Of a DNA stretch of 64,000 bases, positions 20,612 through 29,202 are shown piece by piece (the first letter of the stretch is position 1; every line of letters starts with the position of its first letter). This DNA is from Spirochaetota bacterium. GTDB taxonomy: Bacteria > Spirochaetota > Spirochaetia > Treponematales > UBA12059. Below the pieces are notes generated by a model. The model saw nothing but the letters and a program-made list of their open reading frames with translations. It did not search any database and was not told the origin of the DNA. A program made the translations under genes and the position numbers. The DNA is taken from assembly GCA_026398615.1 (NCBI GenBank), contig JAPLSN010000012.1, positions 79,122 to 143,121 of the forward strand. Direction: 5' to 3'.

Positions 20612-21001
20612 ATGGGCGTGCTCTTCAACGTCGAGTTCCTTCCCCTCCGCGAAAACGCCTTCGACGAAAGCGATGTTTCCAGCTACGCGGTCAAGCTGTC
20701 GGTGCGCGGCTCCATCAGCATGGAGAATTCCCCGGAGATCGACATGCTCATCAAGACCCTGTGCGACGGAAGGGTCCGCAAATTCATCCTCAACCTCGAG
20801 CACCTTTCCTACATCGATTCCACCGGCATCGGGTCCATCATCAGGGCGAAGAAGAACCTCGCTTCCCTATCGGGCGACATCGTGCTTCTCAACGTCCCGC
20901 CCAAGATCAAGGAAGCGTTCGATCTCGTCAACCTCAATGATTTCATGACCTCCTGCTATTCTGAACGGAAAGCCCTGGAGCACCTGGCTGACCAGGCTTG
21001 A
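20612..21001 (+). CDS. STAS-domain anti-sigma factor antagonist-like protein
   Basis: This is a single STAS domain of 129 residues. The switch motif is LSYIDSTGIGSIIRAKK, where the serine is the usual phosphorylation site. In SpoIIAA-type partner switching, the dephosphorylated protein binds an anti-sigma kinase. The SpoIIE-type phosphatase 3 kb downstream is a plausible partner, but no anti-sigma kinase is seen in the window. ATG 20612 is chosen because it follows the -10 box; an earlier ATG at 20573 lies inside the -35 box. Confidence 0.85.
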   Translation: MGVLFNVEFLPLRENAFDESDVSSYAVKLSVRGSISMENSPEIDMLIKTLCDGRVRKFILNLEHLSYIDSTGIGSIIRAKKNLASLSGDIVLLNVPPKIKEAFDLVNLNDFMTSCYSERKALEHLADQA

Positions 21002-21374
21002 TTTCCCGCGGGAGTACCGGCTGGCATCGGTGGAATGGGATCGGCGCGACCGGGATGATGTGCGGCGACGGGGCGGGTCCACGGGACGGGACGGACGGGG
21101 CCGGGTTCTTTCTCCGATACGCCGCGCCGTTCCGGTCGAGACCCGTCGGCAGTCGCCGCAGTTTCCAGGCTGGGCCCGGCGTTTCTCCCTTTTCCCTCGT
21201 CACTCGAAGATCGTTTGCTTCAGCCATCCTTGCCCTTTCCATTCCTTCCTTACCTTCCTTCCTTCTTCTCCTGTTCCTTCGTGTCCTTCGCTCCCTTAGT
21301 GATCTTCGTGGTTCCACCTCCGTGCCTCCTCTTCTCTGTGGCAAATTCTTCCACTGACCGTCTATACTGCTCTC
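21002..21374. repeat. Gene-free stretch with CTTCG-type repeat DNA
   Basis: About 370 bases without a gene. The part 21215-21350 is a pyrimidine-rich tract with words CTTCCTT, TTCGTGTCCTTCG, CTTCGTGGTTCCACCTCCGTG and TTCTCTGTGG. These resemble the common intergenic repeat family reading CCACGAAG on the other strand, also seen at 1.2 kb. It ends in a TATACT box six bases before the next ATG. Confidence 0.55.
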
Positions 21375-22400
21375 ATGGAATCCATGTTGGCCCGTTTGAC
21401 GGGCGCGAACCACGCGAAAGCTTTCGCAGGTCGGGATGCGGTTCTGGCGGCCGCATGCACGGAAAACAGCCGGGGCATCCGGACCCGGGAGGAATATCGA
21501 GCTTGGCTGCGCGAACGGACCGTGATCGTGACGATGCTGGCAGGCGCGGGAACCCGCTGGGTGCGCTCTCTCAAGGAAGCGGTCGCACGCGGGGAGGATA
21601 CCGGCTTCGATCCCCGGAAACCGCGCGGCCTCTTTCCCGTCAGGAACCTGCTCGGGCGGGGGCCGAACCGGATCCCGATCGCGGCGTACTCGCTGGACGC
21701 GGGGATGGAACTCGGCGACCGGCTCGTGATCGTGCGGGGATATGAGGAAGAAATCCGCTCTTCCGTGCTCGACCCGCTCGGGTACGACCCGGGGAGCGTC
21801 CGTTTCGCCACCCAGGAAGTCGTGAACGGGAAACCGCTCGGCCACGGAGACGCCGCCCGCCAGACGGAAAACCGTTGGTCGGCGTACGAGTACGTCGTGG
21901 TGAATTTCGGCGGCGACGCGTCGAACCCGCGGACCATGTTCGACACCCTGGCGGTCTTCGACGCCCTCGTGTCCTCGGGCGAGCCGGTAGCCATGATGAT
22001 GCCCGCCGCCCTCTTCGACGCGCCAGCTTACCCGATCGAGCTGGACACCCGCGGCCGGCCGACCGCTTTCGGGCACGCCAAGCTCCACGGGGGCGGTGCC
22101 GCCTCCGGCCCGGGCTACGCGAACGTGGGCGTGCGGATGTACCGGGCCGCCGCCCTGCTTGCGGTCGTCGAACGCATCGCCTCGGCCTGGTACGAACCCG
22201 GCGTCGGCTACTCGATCCCGGAAAACGATCCCGCCGGGCGCGAGTTCGCGCTCGACAACGTGGACGCCGAGCTGGCCGCGTCGGGCCTGGCGCGGATACT
22301 CCCGATCGCCCTGCCCGAAGAGCTCACTCCCGTGAAATCCCTCGAAGACCTGCCCCGGTTCGGGGCGGCCATAGAAAAGGTGCGGGCCGATCCTCACTGA
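21375..22400 (+). CDS. Nucleotidyltransferase-fold protein (NDP-sugar pyrophosphorylase-like)
   Basis: The signature MLAGAGTRWVRSLKEA (residues about 54-69) matches the nucleotide-binding loop of sugar-1-phosphate nucleotidyltransferases. The rest of the 341 residues shows alternating strands and helices (RIPIAAYSLDAGMELGDRLVIVRG) and a later GHAKLHGGGAASGPGYANVG loop, which may bind the sugar. The glycosyltransferase gene that follows suggests a joint role in a glycolipid or surface polymer. The -10 box TATACT is six bases before the ATG, so the mRNA may be leaderless. The exact nucleotide and sugar are unknown. Confidence 0.7.
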   Translation: MESMLARLTGANHAKAFAGRDAVLAAACTENSRGIRTREEYRAWLRERTVIVTMLAGAGTRWVRSLKEAVARGEDTGFDPRKPRGLFPVRNLLGRGPNRIPIAAYSLDAGMELGDRLVIVRGYEEEIRSSVLDPLGYDPGSVRFATQEVVNGKPLGHGDAARQTENRWSAYEYVVVNFGGDASNPRTMFDTLAVFDALVSSGEPVAMMMPAALFDAPAYPIELDTRGRPTAFGHAKLHGGGAASGPGYANVGVRMYRAAALLAVVERIASAWYEPGVGYSIPENDPAGREFALDNVDAELAASGLARILPIALPEELTPVKSLEDLPRFGAAIEKVRADPH

Positions 22401-22494
22401 AGGGGATTTCGGAGGCCTTCGTCGACCCCGCGCGGGAACCCGCGAAAACCCGCGAAAATCCAGAACGCCGTATGGCCGCGGCGAGGAGTACATG

Positions 22495-23973
22495 ATGGCG
22501 AGATCGGTGGACAGGTCCAGGGTCATATTCGGGAACGAGATCGCGAAACCGGTCGTTCGAACCGCCGAGCGGAAGAAGCGCGCATGGCTGAAGCGTTTCG
22601 GCGACGACGCCAATGCCGATTACCCGCTCGCCGCGACGCTCAACCCCGTGCTCGGGAAGCGCTTCGGGCTGCGGAATGTCATTTCCGGCGATCCCTCCGT
22701 GGAAGGCCACGAGCCGATCAACGCGGAACGAGGGCTCGTCATCGGGTGCATCCGGATGGGCTACGGCCACTATCGCCCCGCCCTCGCGATCGCGAGCGCG
22801 GCCAAGGCGCGCGGCCTCATCCCCTACTGGTTCGACTTTCTCTCCTTCGGCGAGACGACCGGGGCCAAGGTCATACGCTCGCTGGGTGAGCTCCATTCGC
22901 TCGGGAGCCGCCTGTCGCGGAAATTCCCGCTCTTCGACAAGCTCTACTGGGAACCGCTCAATTCGCAAGGGTTCAAGAAGCTCTCGTTCAACTCCGGCGA
23001 CCAGAAGGTTTCCGAACTCATGACGCCCATCTTCCGCAACCTGGACAAGTCCATGCCTTTCGTCGGCACCCATCCGTGGAATTCGCAGGCGGCCGTCCAC
23101 GCCGGGATGAAGAGCGTCGTCAACATGATCGTCGACAACTGGCCCATGGCCCTGCACCTGGCCGAAGGGTCCATCCACACGGTCCAGGGACCGGCGAGCT
23201 GGATGGGATACCGCATGCTGCGGGAATTCGCGGGCGCGAAGACCGCCTTGCGCATGATGCCCCCGGGCAGCCTCAAGCTCACGGGTCATATCGTGGACCA
23301 CGAGCTCGTCGCCAACATCACGCCGGATTGCGAGCGCCGCGTAGCCCGGGTGAACGGCGGGAAGGCGCGCAGGCTCCTCCTCTCCGTCGGCGGAGCGGGT
23401 GCCCAGGGCGAAATCCTCGCCGGGATCATCAAGGGGCTCCTGCAGGAGATCGAATCCGGGAAGATCGTCCTCTTCATCAACGTCGGCGACCACCTGAAGG
23501 CATGGGAAAAGCTGGTGCGCGACGTCCCCGCCCTCGAATGGGCGGTGAAGCATTTCGGCGACTGGAACACCACGTCGGAGTTCTGCGAAAAAGGCCTGTC
23601 GGGCGACGTTTCCGGCGTCCACGCATTCTACGACGCCGACGTGTTCGCCGCCGTCTACACGACCAACCTGCTCATGCGCTGTTCGGATGTACTGGTCACC
23701 AAGCCGGGCGAGCTGTCCTTCTACCCGATACCCAAGCTCTTCATCCGGCGCATCGGGGGGTACGAGGCCTGGGGCGCCATCAGGAGCGCCGAACTCGGCG
23801 ACGGCAGCATCGAGTGCGGCACGGAACCCCTCGTTTCCCAGGCTCTCGAACTGCTCTTCCGCGAGGACGAACTCATTCCCATGATGTGCGACGCGATCGC
23901 CAGGCAGTCGTCCATCGGCGTCTACGACGGTGCGTACCGCGTGGTCGGCCTGGCCACCGGCAAGGAGCGTTGA
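22495..23973 (+). CDS. GT28/MurG-like glycosyltransferase
   Basis: This is a probable membrane-associated glycosyltransferase of the GT-B fold. The N-terminal acceptor loop is GCIRMGYGHYRPALAIASAA (about residue 83), the GxGHxxPA feature of MurG and monogalactosyldiacylglycerol synthases. The C-terminal half has RRLLLSVGGAGAQGEILAGI for the donor domain and the terminal TKPGELSFYPIPKLF region, equivalent to the tKpGgxT loop. GAGGAG fits ATG 22495 better than the adjacent ATG 22492. Acceptor and sugar are not readable. It sits 94 bases after the nucleotidyltransferase gene. Confidence 0.78.
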   Translation: MARSVDRSRVIFGNEIAKPVVRTAERKKRAWLKRFGDDANADYPLAATLNPVLGKRFGLRNVISGDPSVEGHEPINAERGLVIGCIRMGYGHYRPALAIASAAKARGLIPYWFDFLSFGETTGAKVIRSLGELHSLGSRLSRKFPLFDKLYWEPLNSQGFKKLSFNSGDQKVSELMTPIFRNLDKSMPFVGTHPWNSQAAVHAGMKSVVNMIVDNWPMALHLAEGSIHTVQGPASWMGYRMLREFAGAKTALRMMPPGSLKLTGHIVDHELVANITPDCERRVARVNGGKARRLLLSVGGAGAQGEILAGIIKGLLQEIESGKIVLFINVGDHLKAWEKLVRDVPALEWAVKHFGDWNTTSEFCEKGLSGDVSGVHAFYDADVFAAVYTTNLLMRCSDVLVTKPGELSFYPIPKLFIRRIGGYEAWGAIRSAELGDGSIECGTEPLVSQALELLFREDELIPMMCDAIARQSSIGVYDGAYRVVGLATGKER

Positions 23974-23989
23974 GTCCCGGGGGATCGGT

Positions 23990-26149
23990 TTACTTTCGGA
24001 CGAGAAGGACGAGGGTGAGGTCGTCGGTGATGGGGTTTCCTGCCACGAAGGTCTTGAAATCGCTGTAGATGTCGTCGAGTGTTTCGCGCGCGGCAGTTCC
24101 GGTTGACGACCCGAACGAGGCCAGCAGGCGCTCCATGCCGTAGCGTCCGCCGCGGCCGTGGGTTTCGATGATGCAGTCGGTATAGACGAGCAGCGCGTCG
24201 CCCGGCTCCATGGCGAAGCGCATGGCCTTCAATCTCGTTTCAAGCCCCTCGCGGCCCAAGGGCGGACCCTTGAAATCCCCGATGTCCGCCGGCGTCACGA
24301 TGGCCGGCGCGTTCGAGCCCCGTTTCCTGAGGATGATGTCCGTATGGGCCGCGTTCAGGTATTCGATGTCGGCGTTCCGGAGCCGGATCAGGGCGGCGGT
24401 CAGGTAGTTGTCCACCGAGGTGAGTTCCTTCACGAGTTCGGAATTGACGGCGGTGAGGATGTCGCCGAGACTGCCCTTCGATCCTGCGGCGAAGCTGCGG
24501 TAAAAAATCGAACGCGTCAGGACGGTGATGAGTCCGGAAGCGATGCCGTGACCGGAAACGTCGCCGACCAGGAGACCGTCCAGCCTGTCCCCCGAGACGT
24601 AGAAATCGTAGAGATCGCCCGATACTCCCGACGCGGGGCGGAATTCGAAGGCGATATCCCAGCCCTTCACGGCGGGCGGCTTCTGCGGGAAGAAGCCGCG
24701 CTGCACCGATACGGCCATGTTCATGTCCCGCTCCGCGGCGGCCATGGCGTCGATCAGCCTGCGGTTGCCCGCGGAGAAATCGTTGTTGAGGCGTTTCTGG
24801 TTCTCCGTGGCCTGGGTGAGCTCGTGCGTACGCTCATCGACCTTCCTCCCGAGGGACGCGTTGAGGTTCTCGGCTTCGCCCCACATTCCCATGAAGTCGA
24901 AGGCCAGGATGCCGGCCGTGCCGATGACGAGCACGAGATAGGCATACTTGGCATACGTGGGAATCCCGCCGCCGTTCACGATGAGGGAGTCCGTGACGAG
25001 GGTGGCGGCGAGTACGGCGACCGCAAACAGCAGCTGGCCGGCGGGATTCTGGACCGTCGCCTGCCAGAAGGATCCGGCGACCCGGAACGGGAAGAAACCT
25101 TTCGCCTCGTTCAGCCGCGACGTGAAGGTCCTGGACATCGGTGCGAGGAACACGGAAAACACCAGGTGGAAGGCAGCCGGCACCGACACCGCCAGGAACG
25201 CGTACAGGAGGATTTCCTGCCTGAGGAAGAGCGCGGGCAATGTCAGGATCGCCGCGGCGACGAGGTAGCCCCGGGCAAAGCGGGAAACTCTCCCGCTGAT
25301 GGTAAACTCGAAGAACCAGGTGATGATCGGGACGACGAGGAAGAGCGACGCGTACTCGACGATCATGACGAATCCCGTGTGCTGGACGAGGGAGACGATC
25401 GTGTGGGTGCGGGAGAGCAGGTACAGCGAGAGCATCAACGTGCCCTCGCCGTAGTAAAGGTACGATTTGACGCGGGGCCTGAGGAACCAGAGTATCCCGT
25501 GGTAAAGGGCGAAGAAGAAGTAGATGCCGATGAGCATGAGGTCGACGTATTCCGAATTGCGCGTCGACAGCAGTTCGTAGCGGCCGATGAGGTAGGGTCC
25601 GTTGAGGCCTAGCCCCGTGCGGTCGTCGGTGGGATCGCCGACGATGCGTATGCCGAGAATGTTGCGGCCGGCCTTGAGATAGCGCTTGTCGATCGCCACG
25701 AGCTCGCCGCGGATGGACCGTTCGCGCGTGATGTTGCCCTTGCTGTCGAGGAACAGTTCGGAGCGGATCAGGCGGCCGTTGAGGTAGACTTCCCAGTTGT
25801 TCCCGACGTGCGCGAAGTACACCGCCGGATCGGAGGCGTTCAGGAGTATGAGATCGGCCTCGAAGGGGATGAGCAGGGTCACCTGCAACGGTTTTTTCCT
25901 GAACGGGTCGGCCGGGCTCCACGGCGGCAATCCGGGCAGGCCCATTTCCCTCACGAGCAGGGTGCGCTTTCCCATCGTCGGGTTCAGGGTGGTCCAGCCG
26001 GGTTCCCCGGCCTCGGGCAGATGGTCGAGATGGCCCTCTGCAAAACCTTCGTACGCCCAGATATTGCTCATCGTCAGATCGATCTGATCCGCGAAGCTGC
26101 GGGCGGCGCATGCGATGAGGGCTGCCAGGAGGAAGGAGCTACGCTTCAT
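23990..26149 (-). CDS. 7TM-DISM receptor with SpoIIE/PP2C phosphatase domain
   Basis: This is a membrane receptor phosphatase of 719 residues. After a signal peptide comes an extracellular jelly-roll sensor domain (about 25-190). Seven transmembrane helices of the 7TMR-DISM type follow (about 195-430), then a coiled coil. The C-terminal PP2C domain has VQRGFFPQKPP, SGDLYDFY and GDVSGHGIASGL, with the metal-binding Asp residues intact, and ends in DDLTLVLL. Such proteins dephosphorylate STAS antagonists; one is at 20.6 kb. The start follows from TTGACC-17-TACGAT with ten bases to ATG 26149; the longer frame would run through the promoter. Confidence 0.92.
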   Translation of the reverse strand: MKRSSFLLAALIACAARSFADQIDLTMSNIWAYEGFAEGHLDHLPEAGEPGWTTLNPTMGKRTLLVREMGLPGLPPWSPADPFRKKPLQVTLLIPFEADLILLNASDPAVYFAHVGNNWEVYLNGRLIRSELFLDSKGNITRERSIRGELVAIDKRYLKAGRNILGIRIVGDPTDDRTGLGLNGPYLIGRYELLSTRNSEYVDLMLIGIYFFFALYHGILWFLRPRVKSYLYYGEGTLMLSLYLLSRTHTIVSLVQHTGFVMIVEYASLFLVVPIITWFFEFTISGRVSRFARGYLVAAAILTLPALFLRQEILLYAFLAVSVPAAFHLVFSVFLAPMSRTFTSRLNEAKGFFPFRVAGSFWQATVQNPAGQLLFAVAVLAATLVTDSLIVNGGGIPTYAKYAYLVLVIGTAGILAFDFMGMWGEAENLNASLGRKVDERTHELTQATENQKRLNNDFSAGNRRLIDAMAAAERDMNMAVSVQRGFFPQKPPAVKGWDIAFEFRPASGVSGDLYDFYVSGDRLDGLLVGDVSGHGIASGLITVLTRSIFYRSFAAGSKGSLGDILTAVNSELVKELTSVDNYLTAALIRLRNADIEYLNAAHTDIILRKRGSNAPAIVTPADIGDFKGPPLGREGLETRLKAMRFAMEPGDALLVYTDCIIETHGRGGRYGMERLLASFGSSTGTAARETLDDIYSDFKTFVAGNPITDDLTLVLLVRK

Positions 26150-26159
26150 GATCGTACCT

Positions 26160-26188
26160 ATCGTATGCGGAAAGCCGCGCGAGGTCAA
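26160..26188 (-). promoter_or_regulatory. Promoter of the SpoIIE-type gene
   Basis: On the minus strand, TTGACC, 17 bases, TACGAT; ten bases to the ATG. Near-leaderless. Confidence 0.6.
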
Positions 26189-26283
26189 TTGCATAGTGCC
26201 GGACGCCAACCGTCGTTCCCCCGTCCCGGTATTCGCAAGTATTGACATTTTCCCTCGTTTGACGTAAATTCTCCTCGAGACGG

Positions 26284-26356
26284 CGCAGGGTAGAGCAGTT
26301 GGCAGCTCGTCGGGCTCATAACCCGGAGGTCGTAGGTTCGAGTCCTACCCCTGCTA
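26284..26356 (+). tRNA. Initiator tRNA-Met (anticodon CAT)
   Basis: The cloverleaf is complete: D stem GAGC/GCTC, anticodon loop CTCATAA held by three G-C pairs (GGG/CCC) as in initiators, and T arm GTAGG-TTCGAGT-CCTAC. Acceptor CGCAGGG pairs with CCCTGCT except for a mismatch at 1-72 (C against T), the hallmark of initiator tRNA. CCA is not encoded. A terminator follows. Confidence 0.92.
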
Positions 26357-26360
26357 GAAT

Positions 26361-26400
26361 AGGACACCGGCTACCGAAAGGTAGTCGGTGTCCTATTTTA
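26361..26400 (+). terminator. Intrinsic terminator of the tRNA
   Basis: AGGACACCGGCTACC, GAAA, GGTAGTCGGTGTCCT, then ATTTTA; 15-bp stem with one G-T pair. Confidence 0.9.
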
Positions 26401-26405
26401 AAGGA

Positions 26406-26427
26406 AGCAGGGGTAGGACTCGAACCC
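26406..26427 (-). repeat. Inverted copy of the tRNA-Met 3' end
   Basis: Twenty-one bases here are the exact complement of tRNA positions 26335-26355 (T arm and acceptor). The 5' part of a tRNA is absent, so this is not a gene. It could be a scar of integration or inversion at the left edge of the island. Confidence 0.8.
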
Positions 26428-26530
26428 GGGCGATCGCCAGCGAGGGTGAGCGCGCAGGACGACATGGTTCAGAGGGTGAAATCGCCGACTACGTGGTCCA
26501 TACTGTCAACAGCATGAGGGGAACGGCCCC

Positions 26531-26749
26531 ATGTCTCTGTGCAGGTCGGCAACCCCGGCAGCGTGGATTCCATCGACGGCTCGCGCGACGGCGGCCGGCC
26601 TCGTCGATCGCGTGCGGAAAGGGTTCTTCGCCAAGGACCAGACCGTCCTGTTCTGGCACGCCGGCGGACAGCCGGCCCTGTTCGCTGACCGCTACGGCGA
26701 CGGGTGGCAAACGCAGCGGTCGGGCTTGCGCCGGGGAGACCCGGACTGA
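26531..26749 (+). pseudogene. C-terminal remnant of a PLP-dependent deaminase/D-cysteine desulfhydrase
   Basis: The visible segment AGLVDRVRKGFFAKDQTVLF with WHAGGQPALFADRYG matches the end of the ACC deaminase/D-cysteine desulfhydrase family, where the conserved HTGGxPALFA contacts the cofactor phosphate. The PLP lysine and the whole first two-thirds are missing. Upstream sequence to the tRNA shows no matching coding frame. Not expected to be functional. Confidence 0.7.
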
Positions 26750-26764
26750 GGGAAAGGAGCGATC

Positions 26765-27262
26765 ATGGAACTTCGAACCGCCGACTTCGCGCGTATACTC
26801 GGGAGCCTCGTGACGGAAGCCTATGTCGGCCCGCCCGATCCCCGCACGACCTGGTTCGTCGACAACGAGGCCGACTGCGGCATCCTCGGCACGTTGTCCG
26901 CCCTGGACGCCGCCGGGGCGAGCGCGCCGCTGGCCGGGTCGCCGGACATGAGCGTCGCTCGGCACGCCTGGCACCTGCGCTTTTCGCTCAACCTGGCCAA
27001 CCGCGCCCTGCGCGGCGCGGACGTCCATGCCAGCGCCGACTGGAAAGCCAGCTGGAAGGTGACGACCGTGGACGAGGCCGCGTGGCGCGAACTGCTGGCG
27101 GGCCTTCGCAACGAGTACGACCTCTTTCTGGAGGCGATCCGCGCCGACCTGCCCTGGTCCGACGAGATGAACCTGACAGGCGTTCTCGGGCAGCTGGCGC
27201 ACGGTGCCTGGCACCTGGGTGCCATCCGGCAGGGGCTCGGCCTGGTGGCCGGGCCGGACTGA
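26765..27262 (+). CDS. DinB-like four-helix protein
   Basis: This 165-residue protein has the DinB/YfiT helical-bundle fold. The metal-binding histidine positions match ARHAWHLRFSLNLANRAL (about 60-77) and AHGAWHLGAIRQGLG near the C-terminus. AAAGGAG upstream supports ATG 26765. Members are thiol transferases or metal-dependent enzymes of mostly unknown reaction. It is the only clearly intact gene in the decayed strip right of the tRNA. Confidence 0.8.
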   Translation: MELRTADFARILGSLVTEAYVGPPDPRTTWFVDNEADCGILGTLSALDAAGASAPLAGSPDMSVARHAWHLRFSLNLANRALRGADVHASADWKASWKVTTVDEAAWRELLAGLRNEYDLFLEAIRADLPWSDEMNLTGVLGQLAHGAWHLGAIRQGLGLVAGPD

Positions 27263-27321
27263 GGTGGTCCGGGGGCTGCCCGGATAACGCCTGCCGGGAG
27301 GGATAGCGCTTCCGGCAGGCG

Positions 27322-27566
27322 TTACGTCCCGGCATTCCGCGTCCCGTCAGTCTCCGCCGCCGCCGGAAAGCCGCCGCACGAAGCCAGGCCGTTGGCCACC
27401 GCGGTGATGACGTCTCGCTGCTCCTTGTCGTGCGACCGGCGCTCCGGGACGGCCCGCTCGCCGCGGAGGGCGCCCAGCAGGTTGCCCGCGATGGAGCCCC
27501 CCCCCCGAGCAGGCAGCCGCGGAACCCGTCGACGTCCGGGGGATTCCCGTCGTCTCGATTCGCCAT
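27322..27566 (-). pseudogene. ADP-ribosylglycohydrolase remnant with internal deletion
   Basis: GGAGGTCGTC precedes ATG 27566, and the frame opens like the family N-terminus (DGFRGCLLGG). After a run of C bases near 27500 the frame shifts and jumps to the family C-terminus (SIAGNLLGALRGERAVPER, then DVITAVANGLA). The central catalytic region, with its metal-binding aspartates, is gone. The original 300-residue enzyme is reduced to about 80 residues in two frames. Beyond it, 27567-27650 shows nothing. Confidence 0.7.
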
Positions 27567-27650
27567 GACGACCTCCATGAAATCGACTTCACGCGACAGC
27601 AGCCCGGACGGCCCGGCGTCGCGCAATGACGGGGATCGTCGTTCATCCGA

Positions 27651-27875
27651 TCACCCCAGGGAAAGCTCCTTGCACCAGAGGCAGTGGACCGGGTCCTGGC
27701 CCGCGAAGGTCACCACCGCGTCCGGCCCGAAACGCCGCCTGGCCTGCCATCGCGCCCTGACGTCCGACGCCGCGCGCGGTTCGTCGTCGCGGACGGCCAT
27801 GCCCAGGTGGTGCGATCGGTCATCCGGCCTGGCCACCGCGTACGTCCTGACCACCCACGTTTCCTCTCGCTCCAT
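27651..27875 (-). CDS. Small unassigned protein with C-terminal CxxC
   Basis: This 74-residue basic protein ends in DPVHCLWCKELSLG, a CxxC pair that could bind metal. GGAGG nine bases before ATG 27875 supports translation. The N-terminus ETWVVRTYAVARPDDRSHHL is strand-like. No family is recognised. It lies between the glycohydrolase remnant and the WYL-transglutaminase gene, so it may itself be a remnant. Confidence 0.5.
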   Translation of the reverse strand: MEREETWVVRTYAVARPDDRSHHLGMAVRDDEPRAASDVRARWQARRRFGPDAVVTFAGQDPVHCLWCKELSLG

Positions 27876-27987
27876 GCTCGCGCTCCTCCGTGATGAATCC
27901 CGCCACGCCCTTGCCGGCTTTCGCCCCGATCGCCTGGTAGCCCCCGCCCGACCGCGTAACGTCCGTTCCGCGGTTACGGAACGATCG

Positions 27988-29178
27988 TCACATCTCCAGG
28001 TGCCAGGCTTTTTCGGGGAGATAGATCTCCTGCAGTTTCCAGCCCTTCTCGACGGCTTCCGACAGCGAGCCGACGTGGTCGTAGTCCACCGGGATGTACG
28101 TTCCCGGCGACAATTCCGTCCCGTCCTCGGAAGTCCATGCCTCGATCGTCCAGAACGCGAAACCGGCGGGAACGGCGCCCGGCTCGCGGACCAGGCAGAC
28201 CGCGTGGCCGGTGCCGGTAGCCGACGGGGCGAAGCAGCCGATGTACGGGTTCCAGCCCCAGTAGCGCAGGAGTCCCGCGGTGTACAGGGCGAAATCCTCG
28301 CAGTCGCCGCCGGCGGCGGCCAGGAACTCGTCGGGGCTGAGCGCCAGATCGTTCGACTCGTACGTGAAATTGCGGAACGTCCGGTCCTGGAAGACCGCGA
28401 GCTCGTCGTACGACAGCTTGCCGGAGCCGTTCAGGTCGGCGGCCAGGTAGCGCCGGACCAGGCCCGGGTCGTCAAGCCCCGTAGCGGCGGCGAAGCGCGG
28501 AGTGCGGATGGCCGAAACGGCCTCGGCCTTGATCGGGCTCCTGAACCCGAGGGCGGGCACTTCGTACATCTTGACGTTGAACAGGCGCGACGTCCGCAGC
28601 AGGTAGCCGCCGATCGTGGTTTCCTCGAACAGCGGCTTCGGGGGCTGGATCGGCTGTGGCGCGGGCGCGGCCCGGCTCGCGGTCGACCGGGACGTATCGT
28701 GCGTCAGGAAGAATTCCGGGAGCCCCGTGTTGCCGAGAAAGGCGAAGAGCATGGACAGCAGGACCGCGTAGCCAATGATCGAACCGACGATGTCGCCGAA
28801 GGTCCTCCGCACCACGGCAGGTGGCTTAGGAAGCGGCGACGGCGGCGAAGCCCAGGCAGGGGAAGCGGCGACGGGACGCAGCGCCGGGGGCGAAGCCTTC
28901 ACTGCAGCGACTGCGAGAGCCCGTTCCACGAAGCGGACATTGGATAGGGAACCGGCCGGAAATGGAGCCTGCCCTGCGGAAGCCGCGACGAGTTCCGCGG
29001 CGAGAACGCGGTCGGCGCGGAAGGTCCGGTCTTCGCCCCTGAGGTGGCAGTGCGCGCGCACGTAGGTCACGCCGTCCCCGGAACTGCCCAGTCGGAGCAC
29101 GTCGATGGTGCGCTCGGTCGTCCTGCCGGATTCGGACGCGTAGCGGATCCAGTATTGCCTGCCGGTTTCCCATAGCAT
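27988..29178 (-). CDS. WYL-like / membrane / transglutaminase-like cysteine protease fusion
   Basis: An unusual 396-residue architecture. Residues 1-62 resemble a WYL ligand-binding domain (TYVRAHCHLRGEDRTFRADR). A Pro/Ala linker and one membrane helix follow (about 125-147, IVGSIIGYAVLLSMLFAFLG). A calcium-loop-like DLNGSGKLSYDEL lies near 250. The C-terminal domain has a transglutaminase-like Cys-His-Asp arrangement: GGDCEDFALYTAGLL, GHAVCLV, and PVDYDHVG. The WYL part would be cytoplasmic and the protease outside, if the helix is inserted N-in. GGGGAGG precedes ATG 29178. It is transcribed from a clear sigma-54 promoter facing away from the CARF-sigma-54 activator gene. Confidence 0.75.
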   Translation of the reverse strand: MLWETGRQYWIRYASESGRTTERTIDVLRLGSSGDGVTYVRAHCHLRGEDRTFRADRVLAAELVAASAGQAPFPAGSLSNVRFVERALAVAAVKASPPALRPVAASPAWASPPSPLPKPPAVVRRTFGDIVGSIIGYAVLLSMLFAFLGNTGLPEFFLTHDTSRSTASRAAPAPQPIQPPKPLFEETTIGGYLLRTSRLFNVKMYEVPALGFRSPIKAEAVSAIRTPRFAAATGLDDPGLVRRYLAADLNGSGKLSYDELAVFQDRTFRNFTYESNDLALSPDEFLAAAGGDCEDFALYTAGLLRYWGWNPYIGCFAPSATGTGHAVCLVREPGAVPAGFAFWTIEAWTSEDGTELSPGTYIPVDYDHVGSLSEAVEKGWKLQEIYLPEKAWHLEM

Positions 29179-29202
29179 CGCCGTTTCCTCCCCACTTTCA
29201 TA

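Noticed and set aside
26185..26367. Minus-strand reading frame across the tRNA
   Set aside because: It is antisense to the initiator tRNA; such frames are common artefacts.
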